In this document: positions 46,279 through 53,538 of the stretch, one piece after another | Layout: every line of letters starts with the position of its first letter | How positions within the stretch are numbered: the first letter of the stretch is position 1 | DNA from: Pseudomonadales bacterium | GTDB lineage: Bacteria > Pseudomonadota > Gammaproteobacteria > Pseudomonadales > UBA7239 | Direction: 5' to 3' | Assembly: GCA_028280345.1 (NCBI GenBank) | Contig: JANQLY010000017.1 | Location: forward strand, 95,929 to 159,928 | DNA length: 64,000 bases | Program-made: the position numbers and the translations under genes | The notes under the pieces: model-generated | Databases searched by the model: none | What the model saw: only the letters and a program-made list of their open reading frames with translations | Told to the model about the DNA's origin: nothing

Positions 46279-47544
46279 GTGATCCGCTACCTGACTGCTT
46301 CTTTACTTCTGTTCTTTCCCGTTTGGCTATTGGCCGCGCCACTGAAGCTGTCTGTTTCCGCTACGCTGGTTGTTAATAAAGATGACATTGGTGTCGGTGC
46401 ACAACCGATTGAAAATATTGTGGTCAAGGTGCGCTGCCGTTCCCACGGCCTGCATGGTAGCTACGGTTCGGGGGAAAGTTATAAGGTAGTGCGCTCCGGT
46501 GAGCCGTTTACTATTCGCTTTACCTGGCAGGGCCTGTCTCCTGCAGGTTGTTCGCTCTATAGCTACCATCCCGAATATGTCATGGCCTATCACTCGCTTG
46601 GGGATTCATGGAGTAATGAACTCGGTGAAATTGAGGTGATGAGTTGGCAACAGTTTGTTACCAATGGCCCGACCGATCCACCGGCCCATATCAGTTATCC
46701 CTGGCCGCAAATGGAATACATGCAGCACTTGAAATCCATGACCTATGACTATATTCCGCGACTCAGGGAGGAGGGTTTTGATGACTTGCAGTATCTTGTT
46801 CCGGTTTTGCACGAGCTTACCGATGCTGTGCTGGCAACCGGTGCCTACGGTAACCACCCGGTACGTAGTAGTTATTCACCTTACCGACCCCTGCGCGATA
46901 TAGAAACAGAGCTCGGTTATCACGCGTCGCTGGATGCACTGTACGAAGCGATTTCTAATGATCAGGTAGAACAGGTGGCGCAAATCCTCGCCAGCGATGG
47001 AGTGTGGTTCGATGTGCTTGGTCAAAACAGTGTGGCAATGCTCATGCTTGCAGCGCGTGAAGGCAATGCTGCCATTACAAAACTGTTTCTTGAGGCGGGG
47101 CATGATGCGAATTATATCAAGCCTGGCAGCGGACATCCTAACAGTCCACTCGAAGCGGCACTGTCCAATGGTCATACTGATGTTGTGGTGTTACTGGTTG
47201 CCTCCGGAGTGGACTGGCGCAAGGTAAAAGAGGGACTCTATCGCAACCGACTGTATTCAACCTTGTATGTTGTGAGTTATAACGGCGATACCCTCGCGGT
47301 TAAGCAATTGCTTGATGCGGGCATTGATCCGAATGCTGCGGGGGAATCCACTGGAGTGACTGCACTGATGGGGGCTGCAAAAAACAATCAGCTGGAAACC
47401 GCACGGTTATTGTTGGAGCGCGGCGCAAATGTCAATGCGCTGGCCAGTCACAATCGCTATGCCTTGCGTTTTACAGAAAGCAATCGCAATGAAGCAATGA
47501 TTGCTCTATTAAAAGAATATGGAGCGGTACATCCTGCTAGATGA
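46279..47544 (+). CDS. Exported ankyrin-repeat protein
   Basis: A 421-residue protein with a signal peptide (MIRYLTASLLLFFPVWLLAA, cleavage near 20). Residues 25-200 form a domain of unknown type; residues 210-415 contain about five ankyrin repeats, the clearest being GNAAITKLFLEAGHDANYI and NNQLETARLLLERGANVNAL. It probably binds a partner protein in the periplasm. GTG start 30 nt after thrH, so it may share its transcript. Confidence 0.82.
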   Translation: MIRYLTASLLLFFPVWLLAAPLKLSVSATLVVNKDDIGVGAQPIENIVVKVRCRSHGLHGSYGSGESYKVVRSGEPFTIRFTWQGLSPAGCSLYSYHPEYVMAYHSLGDSWSNELGEIEVMSWQQFVTNGPTDPPAHISYPWPQMEYMQHLKSMTYDYIPRLREEGFDDLQYLVPVLHELTDAVLATGAYGNHPVRSSYSPYRPLRDIETELGYHASLDALYEAISNDQVEQVAQILASDGVWFDVLGQNSVAMLMLAAREGNAAITKLFLEAGHDANYIKPGSGHPNSPLEAALSNGHTDVVVLLVASGVDWRKVKEGLYRNRLYSTLYVVSYNGDTLAVKQLLDAGIDPNAAGESTGVTALMGAAKNNQLETARLLLERGANVNALASHNRYALRFTESNRNEAMIALLKEYGAVHPAR

Positions 47545-47587
47545 CGCTTATAAATATGGCCACGGTTATAAATGACTATTCGGGCAA

Positions 47588-47617
47588 GTGACAGCAAATT
47601 GCCCGATACCCTATAAT
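47588..47617 (+). promoter_or_regulatory. Promoter of dusC abutting its start codon
   Basis: GTGACA (47588-47593) and TATAAT (47612-47617) are 18 nt apart, 5/6 and 6/6 matches to the sigma-70 consensus. The start of transcription should fall around 47624-47627, while the dusC ATG is at 47627. Confidence 0.7.
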
Positions 47618-47626
47618 TCTCGCACT

Positions 47627-48619
47627 ATGCGTATTGTACTGGCACCTATGGAGGGAGTGGTGGACCACACCCTCAGAGATATGCTGACCCGGCAGGGCGG
47701 TCTGGATCGCTGTGTGACAGAGTTTGTGCGGGTGACAGATCGCTGCTTGCCTGCGCGTGTGTTCTACCGTTTTTGCCCTGAATTACATCACGGGGGTAAA
47801 ACACCCTCCGGGGTGCCTGTATATATACAGCTGCTGGGTGGGCAGCCCGAGGCCATGGCGCAAAATGCGCTGCGTGCGGCGAGTCTCGGCGCGCCGGGAA
47901 TTGATATTAACTTCGGCTGTCCGGCAAAGTGTGTGAATCGCCGTGATGGTGGTTCGGTTTTGTTAAAAGAGCCGCGACGTTTGTATGACATTGTTTCTGC
48001 GGTGCGTGCAGTAGTTGATCCGGCTATTCCTGTTAGCGCAAAAATTCGCCTCGGTTTTGATGACAGTAGTCTGTTTACAGAGATTGTGCAGGCCATTGTA
48101 GCAGCAGGAGCAAATGAACTTACGGTTCATGCCCGTACTCGCCAGGACGGTTATAAACCGCCGGCGTACTGGCACCGGATTGCCCCCTTGCAAGCGCAGT
48201 GCCCGATACCGATTATTGCCAATGGAGAAATCTGGTCTGTTACTGATGCGCGGCAATGCCTCGCAGAAAGTGGTTGTGAGGACCTGATGCTCGGGCGCGG
48301 TTTGTTAACGCGTCCGGATCTGGCGTTGTTGATTAAGCAGTCCCTATTGAACAACAGCGCTGAGAATACAGAAGCTGTAGATATACTCGGCTGGCAGGGA
48401 GTGCTGGACATGCTGACCGATTTTTGCGTGGTAACAGAACAAATGTATGAAGCGCGCTATGTGGGTAATCGAGTCAAGCAGTGGCTAGGTTATTTGCGCG
48501 GTTATTATCCTGATGCGGCGCAGCTGTTTGAGCAGATTAAACGCCTGCATTGTCCGCAGGAAATTGCGCAGATGATTGAACGGCAGCGTCATACGAATAT
48601 GGCGCGAACGGCGGCCTGA
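47627..48619 (+). CDS. dusC: tRNA-dihydrouridine(16) synthase DusC
   Basis: A 330-residue FMN-dependent TIM-barrel enzyme that reduces uridine 16 of tRNA. It has the DusC-specific opening MRIVLAPMEGVVD, the catalytic cysteine in FGCPAKCVNRRDGG, the FMN-site HARTRQDGY and IANGEIW, and a C-terminal helical domain with VKQWLGYLR. The ATG at 47627 gives the family N-terminus. It has no ribosome site and lies at the predicted transcription start, suggesting a leaderless message. The frame is open upstream to a GTG at 47588, but that stretch is the promoter. Confidence 0.93.
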   Translation: MRIVLAPMEGVVDHTLRDMLTRQGGLDRCVTEFVRVTDRCLPARVFYRFCPELHHGGKTPSGVPVYIQLLGGQPEAMAQNALRAASLGAPGIDINFGCPAKCVNRRDGGSVLLKEPRRLYDIVSAVRAVVDPAIPVSAKIRLGFDDSSLFTEIVQAIVAAGANELTVHARTRQDGYKPPAYWHRIAPLQAQCPIPIIANGEIWSVTDARQCLAESGCEDLMLGRGLLTRPDLALLIKQSLLNNSAENTEAVDILGWQGVLDMLTDFCVVTEQMYEARYVGNRVKQWLGYLRGYYPDAAQLFEQIKRLHCPQEIAQMIERQRHTNMARTAA

Positions 48620-48671
48620 CTATGGCTGGAGCTACACTAGAAAATAAATAAGGCGGAGATAAAGAAATATA

Positions 48672-48863
48672 GTGTCAGAGGTTAAACGTTTTATTGCCGG
48701 AGCGGTTTGTCCACAATGTGGAGTGGCAGATAAATTGCGCATGTTTGAGCGCGCAGGTGATTACTATCGCGACTGTGTTAATTGTGGGTTTGAAGAGAAA
48801 ATGGCATTTGATGAGAGGCCACCGCCTGCCACGGATAGAATTGGTAGTGACCGCGATAGATGA
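48672..48863 (+). CDS. yheV: YheV family putative zinc-ribbon protein
   Basis: A 63-residue protein (DUF2387/YheV). After a short basic start (VKRFIAGAVCPQC) it has two Cys pairs, CPQC and CVNC, about 20 residues apart, a likely zinc ribbon. Function is unknown. GTG start 52 nt after dusC, with AAGGCGGAGA upstream; co-transcription is likely. Confidence 0.85.
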   Translation: MSEVKRFIAGAVCPQCGVADKLRMFERAGDYYRDCVNCGFEEKMAFDERPPPATDRIGSDRDR

Positions 48864-48866
48864 CTT

Positions 48867-49124
48867 TCAGACTTCAGGAACAGGTCTGCGGTAGTATTTG
48901 ATAACGCCAATCAATGAAGCGCTGATCCAGAACAGCTCAATCACAAAGCTTGCGAGATTAAAATTAAAGCACAGGCTGACAAGTAGCAGAATAGCGCCGA
49001 TTAAATTCATCATATTGTAAATAATGCCTTTCGCGTCAGCTTTTTCCAGTTGTAATAAAAAATAGGCAAGCACGACAAGCAGGGTGCCTGTCATGCCGAT
49101 CATGTCGATAATGCCGAGTTCCAT
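48867..49124 (-). CDS. CBU_0592-family small membrane protein
   Basis: An 85-residue protein with three hydrophobic helices (about residues 5-25, 32-52 and 56-76) and the pattern MIGMTGTLLVVLAYFLLQ followed by YNMMNLIGAILLLVSL seen in the CBU_0592-like family. Its function is not known. It is convergent with yheV, ending 4 nt from it, and divergent from the amidohydrolase. Confidence 0.78.
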   Translation of the reverse strand: MELGIIDMIGMTGTLLVVLAYFLLQLEKADAKGIIYNMMNLIGAILLLVSLCFNFNLASFVIELFWISASLIGVIKYYRRPVPEV

Positions 49125-49220
49125 GGTGTATTCCAGCTTCTTTCAGTTGTTGTTAATCTCAATTTATCATAACGCGGTGCCTTAAGCTCGCTATAGCGGG
49201 TTTGTGACAGGTTTGAAACC

Positions 49221-49251
49221 TTGTCATAACTATGGCTCTTGCAGGTATACT
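49221..49251 (+). promoter_or_regulatory. Candidate promoter of the amidohydrolase gene
   Basis: TTGTCA (49221-49226) and TATACT (49246-49251) are 19 nt apart, or GTCATA gives 17 nt. Transcription would begin near 49258, about 30 nt before the ATG at 49287. Confidence 0.45.
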
Positions 49252-49286
49252 AGCAAGCAACGGATCAGCGCTATTGGTGGGCTTTT

Positions 49287-50753
49287 ATGTCCTTACCGTC
49301 TGTGACACGACGTTCTAATACACAATATTCGGCAAGCACGCTGCCGACGATTCTTTCCCGTCTGGCATCGGATGAATATTATGCGCCGCCCTATACCCGC
49401 AGGGATTTGCATGCATTGTCATTACTCGAAGAGCGCAGCGAGGGCATCGCACGCTCTCTGAATTGCTCGCTGGATCACTATTACCACAGCCGCTGCGGTA
49501 CGGTGGCGAGCCTTGCAGCGATTAATGCTGCGGCGGGGAAGAGCTTCTATCAAGTGAGCCGCAGCGCAGAGTTTGACGGTGATGAGGTGCAGGAGAGTCT
49601 GGCTGGTAATGGTTTTGTTATTGATGTGCAGACACACTACGTGGCTGATCACCGTACACATTTGTCGGGAGCAAAAGGCGTAAACGGTTTTATCAGGCAG
49701 GTTGCGCCGCAGTGGTTTAGTCAATTAAATCCGGCGGTGGATTTATCGCTCAGTGAGTTTTTGCGTTGTGTCTTTTTGCAAAGTGAAACAAGGGTGGCGG
49801 TGTTAACTTCGGCGCCGGGCACAGAGGATGTGAACATTCTGTCCAACGCAGAGATTGCCGGTACGCGAGCCTTGATTGATCGTTTTGCTGGCAGTGGCCG
49901 GTTGTTGCATCATTCCATTGTGCATCCGAATTTGCCAGGTGAGCTGGATCAGATGGCGGAACTGGTTAAACGTTATCGGCCCAACGGTTTCAAGGTGTAT
50001 ACATTATTCGGCGACAGTCATGGTGATAGTGAAAACCGTGGCTGGATGCTTGATGATGAACGCTACGGTCTGCCGTTTATTGAACGGGCGCGGGAGCTCG
50101 GTGTGAATATTATCTGTGCGCACAAGGGCTTGTCGGGGCTGGCACCAACCGGGTCGCCGGCAGATATTGGTCCGGTTGCGGCGAAGTTCCCTGATATGAA
50201 TTTTTTGGTGTACCACTCAGGTTATGAAGTGCCGCGGCCTCTGTCAGGTTCGCGCAAGGATAACGTATTGCTCAGTAGTGAAGGGGCGTTTAATGAAGCG
50301 GGTAGCAATGAAGACGGCGTGCAAGAAGGTACCGACCGCCTTGTAGAGAGCTTGCAAAACGCCGGCATTAAGCCTGGCAGTAATGTTTATGCCGAGCTTG
50401 GCAGTACCTGGTATATTCTGATTAAGCGACCGGATGAGGCGACTCATGTACTTGGCAAATTATTGTTAGCCGTAGGGGAAGATAATATTCTGTGGGGAAC
50501 CGACTCTGTCTGGTATGGTCCGACACAGCCATTAATTGACGCATTCCGTGCATTTGAAATACCTGAAGAATACCAGCAACGTTTTGGTTATCCCGCACTG
50601 ACTCCGGAAGTTAAAAATAAAATTCTCGGACTCAATGCCGTACGCGTCTATGGTATTGATCGTGACCAGGTGATGCAGCAGGTTGCGGATGACGATCTTT
50701 CCTGGGTACGCGAGGCGGTTGAAGAGTACCGGCAACAGGGCTTGCCGGTATAG
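49287..50753 (+). CDS. Amidohydrolase family protein (Amidohydro_2 type)
   Basis: A 488-residue metal-dependent hydrolase of the TIM-barrel amidohydrolase superfamily. Visible are an early DVQTHYV strand, a mid HHSIVHPNLPG, KVYTLFGDSHG, ICAHKGLSG, FLVYHSGYE and the late WGTDSVWYGPTQPLIDAF with the metal-binding Asp. The typical HxH of the N-terminus appears as VQTHYV, so the first metal site may be altered. The first ~110 residues look like an added helical domain. Substrate unknown. Confidence 0.8.
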   Translation: MSLPSVTRRSNTQYSASTLPTILSRLASDEYYAPPYTRRDLHALSLLEERSEGIARSLNCSLDHYYHSRCGTVASLAAINAAAGKSFYQVSRSAEFDGDEVQESLAGNGFVIDVQTHYVADHRTHLSGAKGVNGFIRQVAPQWFSQLNPAVDLSLSEFLRCVFLQSETRVAVLTSAPGTEDVNILSNAEIAGTRALIDRFAGSGRLLHHSIVHPNLPGELDQMAELVKRYRPNGFKVYTLFGDSHGDSENRGWMLDDERYGLPFIERARELGVNIICAHKGLSGLAPTGSPADIGPVAAKFPDMNFLVYHSGYEVPRPLSGSRKDNVLLSSEGAFNEAGSNEDGVQEGTDRLVESLQNAGIKPGSNVYAELGSTWYILIKRPDEATHVLGKLLLAVGEDNILWGTDSVWYGPTQPLIDAFRAFEIPEEYQQRFGYPALTPEVKNKILGLNAVRVYGIDRDQVMQQVADDDLSWVREAVEEYRQQGLPV

Positions 50754-50766
50754 CGTGTATAAAAAG

Positions 50767-51705
50767 ATGACAGATTTTTCCGGTTTGACCCAGCAGGCAG
50801 TGCGGGACTTGTACTGGGCGTGTAACAGTGCAGCTATTGTTGAATTTGATGATTATCCTTTGCCGCCAGTGGTGGATAGAGACTGGTTTAGCTATCAGGA
50901 TCAACACCCGGGTGCCTTGCTGGATCATTTGCAGCAAGGTCGCAGTCATTTTCTTGGTGCCTATTTTGAAGCGCTGTGGGAGTTTTATCTGACTCATTCC
51001 CCGGATACAGAGTTGTTTGCTAAAAACTTGCAGGTGTCAGTCGGAGCAGGTAATAAGCACTCAACGTTAGGAGAGTATGACTTTATTTATTACTGCAAAC
51101 GTCGTCAGCGCTATGTACATCTGGAAGTGGCGGTAAAATTCTATCTCGGGGTTTTGGATAACGTTGCAGATAAAGCTGACGAGAATGGTGATGGTGGGCT
51201 TTCAAACATGAGTCGCTGGCTGGGGCCGCAGAAAAAAGATCGCCTGGATTTAAAATACAACAAGATGCTGGATCGGCAACTGGTTTTATCGCGCACATCA
51301 CCAGGTATGAATGTATTGCGAGAAGCAGGTATCGAGCAAGAGGTGCTCGTGGAGGCCTGTATAAGAGGGGTGCTGTTTTACCCCTGGCTATCATCGGGTA
51401 AGACTATGCCGCCACCGATTAACAGTTCTGTGAGTCATAATAGAGGTGATTGGGTTACCTTGTTGCAACTGGATGAGTATCGGATGTGTGAGAAAATTAA
51501 ACAATGGAAGCCACTTCCCGATAAATCGAATTGGTTAAGCGGCGAGATTCATAGTCGGGTGTGTGACTACCAGCAACTGGTTGCGGAAATGCGTGATACT
51601 AATACCTTGTCATTGCCTATGAAGCCGCGCATGTTTGAAGCCTGGTCAGATCGTGGCTGCCAGCGTTTGTTTGTTGTGCATGACGAGTGGCAGATCATTG
51701 AATAG
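50767..51705 (+). CDS. DUF1853 family protein
   Basis: A 312-residue soluble protein of the DUF1853 family. Family marks are LGAYFEALWEFYLTHSPDTE and KHSTLGEYDFIYYCKRRQ followed by HLEVAVKFYLG, in which conserved acidic, His and Lys residues resemble a PD-(D/E)xK-type nuclease core (E..., D, E-x-K-like VEVAVK). That reading is my inference; function is unknown. The ATG at 50767 lies 13 nt after the amidohydrolase stop; the frame extends into that gene but matches nothing there. Confidence 0.8.
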   Translation: MTDFSGLTQQAVRDLYWACNSAAIVEFDDYPLPPVVDRDWFSYQDQHPGALLDHLQQGRSHFLGAYFEALWEFYLTHSPDTELFAKNLQVSVGAGNKHSTLGEYDFIYYCKRRQRYVHLEVAVKFYLGVLDNVADKADENGDGGLSNMSRWLGPQKKDRLDLKYNKMLDRQLVLSRTSPGMNVLREAGIEQEVLVEACIRGVLFYPWLSSGKTMPPPINSSVSHNRGDWVTLLQLDEYRMCEKIKQWKPLPDKSNWLSGEIHSRVCDYQQLVAEMRDTNTLSLPMKPRMFEAWSDRGCQRLFVVHDEWQIIE

Positions 51706-51715
51706 TGTTGAATAA

Positions 51716-52150
51716 CTATTTGTGAATTGGAATCACCAGCACAGGTACTTTGGCATTTTTAATAATCGACTGGCTAACACTACCGAGTAGCAGGTGACTG
51801 GCGAGCCCTTTACCATGAGAGCCAATTACCAGCATGTCTGCCTGCTGTTGTTCTCCCTGTTCAAGAATCGTATCGGTATAAGCACCGTTTTTCATCATAC
51901 AAGAGGCGTCGAGGCCTTCCTGTTTCAGGGCGTCAACATAGCTCTCCAGTTGGTGATGTTGCTCGCGACGCGCTTTGTTAACTTCGTCATGCACTGAGCC
52001 TGCACCGGTTTTGTAACCCACCATCTGGGGCTCGGGTTCACTGACATGTAACAGGATAATACTTGCATTATTGCCTCTGGCAACCAGCTTGAGTTGGGTG
52101 ACAATTTTGTCGGTCGCTTCCGAGAAGTCAATGCAGGCAAGAATTTTCAT
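51716..52150 (-). CDS. Universal stress protein (UspA family)
   Basis: A 144-residue single-domain USP. The ATP-binding motif G-2x-G-9x-G-S is complete as GSHGKGLASHLLLGSVS, so it is the nucleotide-binding subtype. It begins MKILACIDFSEATDKIV. Function in stress survival is inferred from family. It is convergent with DUF1853 and downstream of the dihaem cytochrome gene on the same strand. Confidence 0.92.
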   Translation of the reverse strand: MKILACIDFSEATDKIVTQLKLVARGNNASIILLHVSEPEPQMVGYKTGAGSVHDEVNKARREQHHQLESYVDALKQEGLDASCMMKNGAYTDTILEQGEQQQADMLVIGSHGKGLASHLLLGSVSQSIIKNAKVPVLVIPIHK

Positions 52151-52188
52151 GAATAGGTCTCTTGTTAATCCGGTGGTTAGTTAATGGG

Positions 52189-52869
52189 CTACTGGTTGCT
52201 TTGGTTGTCGATCTGATTGAGAGAAGAAAAATACCGTGCGGCTTCACGGATTTCCTCATCAGTAAGATCAAATGTGACCTGTGACATGGTGCTGTCGGGT
52301 ATCAGTCCGGCGCGGTGGGCGAACAATTTGTTTTCCAACTCCTGCTGAGTCATCTCGGGCAAATCAGGCCAGCCTTCGAGCATGGCTGTGCCGCCAAGGC
52401 CGTGGCAGGAAGCGCAGCGAGAAACCACCACGCTTTGTTGCGATTCACTACCGATTTCGTTTTCCAGTGAGGCGACAAAGTTAATAATCTGCCAGACTTC
52501 GGTATCACTGAGCATTTCTTCATTAAAAGCGGGCATGGTGTTGCGCCCCTCGCGTATTTTCCAGAAGAAGGCCCCGTGGGACTGCGTGCCGGAGAGCTTT
52601 AACAGGTTGGCGGGTCGGTCGTCGAGGACCAGACCGGTAATACCATCGCCTTCACCCCAATAACCGTGACATTCCAGACAGTATTTGCTGAACAGGCGTT
52701 TTCCAGCTGCCACGGAATCCACATCGTAGCGCACCGGGTTTTCCAGCTCGCCGGCTTCGGGTGGTGCGATCCAGTCGTCATCCGCCTGACTGCCCGTAGC
52801 GATAAAGCCGCAAAGTAGGAAAAGAGAACACAAACGAAGGACGGTGTAATAACGTAATTGCTTAATCAT
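52189..52869 (-). CDS. Exported dihaem cytochrome c
   Basis: A 226-residue periplasmic protein with signal peptide (about residues 1-30) and two haem c domains with the motifs CLECHGYWGEGDG and CASCHGLGGTAM, plus methionine ligands likely in TMPAFN and TMSQV. Both domains resemble class I cytochromes (cytochrome c-553 type). It should carry electrons in a respiratory or oxidative pathway, but no partner oxidase lies nearby. The ATG at 52869 is taken; a TTG one codon upstream is equivalent. Confidence 0.9.
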   Translation of the reverse strand: MIKQLRYYTVLRLCSLFLLCGFIATGSQADDDWIAPPEAGELENPVRYDVDSVAAGKRLFSKYCLECHGYWGEGDGITGLVLDDRPANLLKLSGTQSHGAFFWKIREGRNTMPAFNEEMLSDTEVWQIINFVASLENEIGSESQQSVVVSRCASCHGLGGTAMLEGWPDLPEMTQQELENKLFAHRAGLIPDSTMSQVTFDLTDEEIREAARYFSSLNQIDNQSNQ

Positions 52870-52978
52870 CAATATCGGGGCGCTCCGGTCGCAGGGCTAT
52901 TTGAAATTTGCCGACTATTATTACAATTATTATGACAATAGGAAATCAGGGAAGTTTTGATTTCAGGCAATTTTGCGC

Positions 52979-53425
52979 TCACATTTGGTTGGCTTGATCA
53001 AGCATGCTCTGGGCGTCGTAGGGGAAAGTTTTTTCGATACTTACAGCCAGTAGCAGATTTTCCGGTGAGTTCATCATATTGGCCATCATTTCAGCCCCTT
53101 TTTCACTGTTCGGCAGCACGGCGCTGGCGAATAATGGGAAGAAGCGGTCGCGTATCACCTGATCTTCAACAATTTCACAGCTCCCCTGAATGGAAACACA
53201 ACGGCTGTGCCCAACCGGACTGCCTTTGCCGGAAATGACTACGCAAGCCTTCGGGTTGCGTTGCAGGGCTCTGACCCTCGCGCTGCCAGCCAGTGCGGTC
53301 ATGCAAATTCTATCGTTAAGGTAAACAAAACTGACAATGGTGGCAGCGGGGTGGTTGTTAGCCGTTTGCCAGCTCAGCGTACACTCATTCTGCTCGGTTA
53401 GCAGGCGCTCAGTCAGTGTGTTCAT
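52979..53425 (-). CDS. PNPOx-like FMN-binding split-barrel protein
   Basis: A 148-residue protein of the pyridoxamine-phosphate-oxidase-like/flavin-reductase split-barrel superfamily. It has the NECTLSWQTANNHPAATIVS start, AGSARVRALQRNPKACVVIS and SVSIQGSCEIVED-like strands seen in small heme- or F420/FMN-binding members. The exact cofactor and reaction are not clear. The ATG at 53425 is chosen for the AGGAAC upstream; the frame is open to 53491. It is divergent from polB. Confidence 0.75.
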   Translation of the reverse strand: MNTLTERLLTEQNECTLSWQTANNHPAATIVSFVYLNDRICMTALAGSARVRALQRNPKACVVISGKGSPVGHSRCVSIQGSCEIVEDQVIRDRFFPLFASAVLPNSEKGAEMMANMMNSPENLLLAVSIEKTFPYDAQSMLDQANQM

Positions 53426-53538
53426 AAGTCGGGTTCCTGTTCTGATGGTAGATAGTATGCCGTAAAGGTTATCCGAAAAATTGCGGTACAATCATCTTCT
53501 ACATAATGTCTGAAAACAACACTTTCTGAATAAATACA

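Noticed and set aside
50683..50766. Extension of the DUF1853 gene into the amidohydrolase
   Set aside because: The extension overlaps a well supported coding end in another frame and matches nothing in DUF1853.
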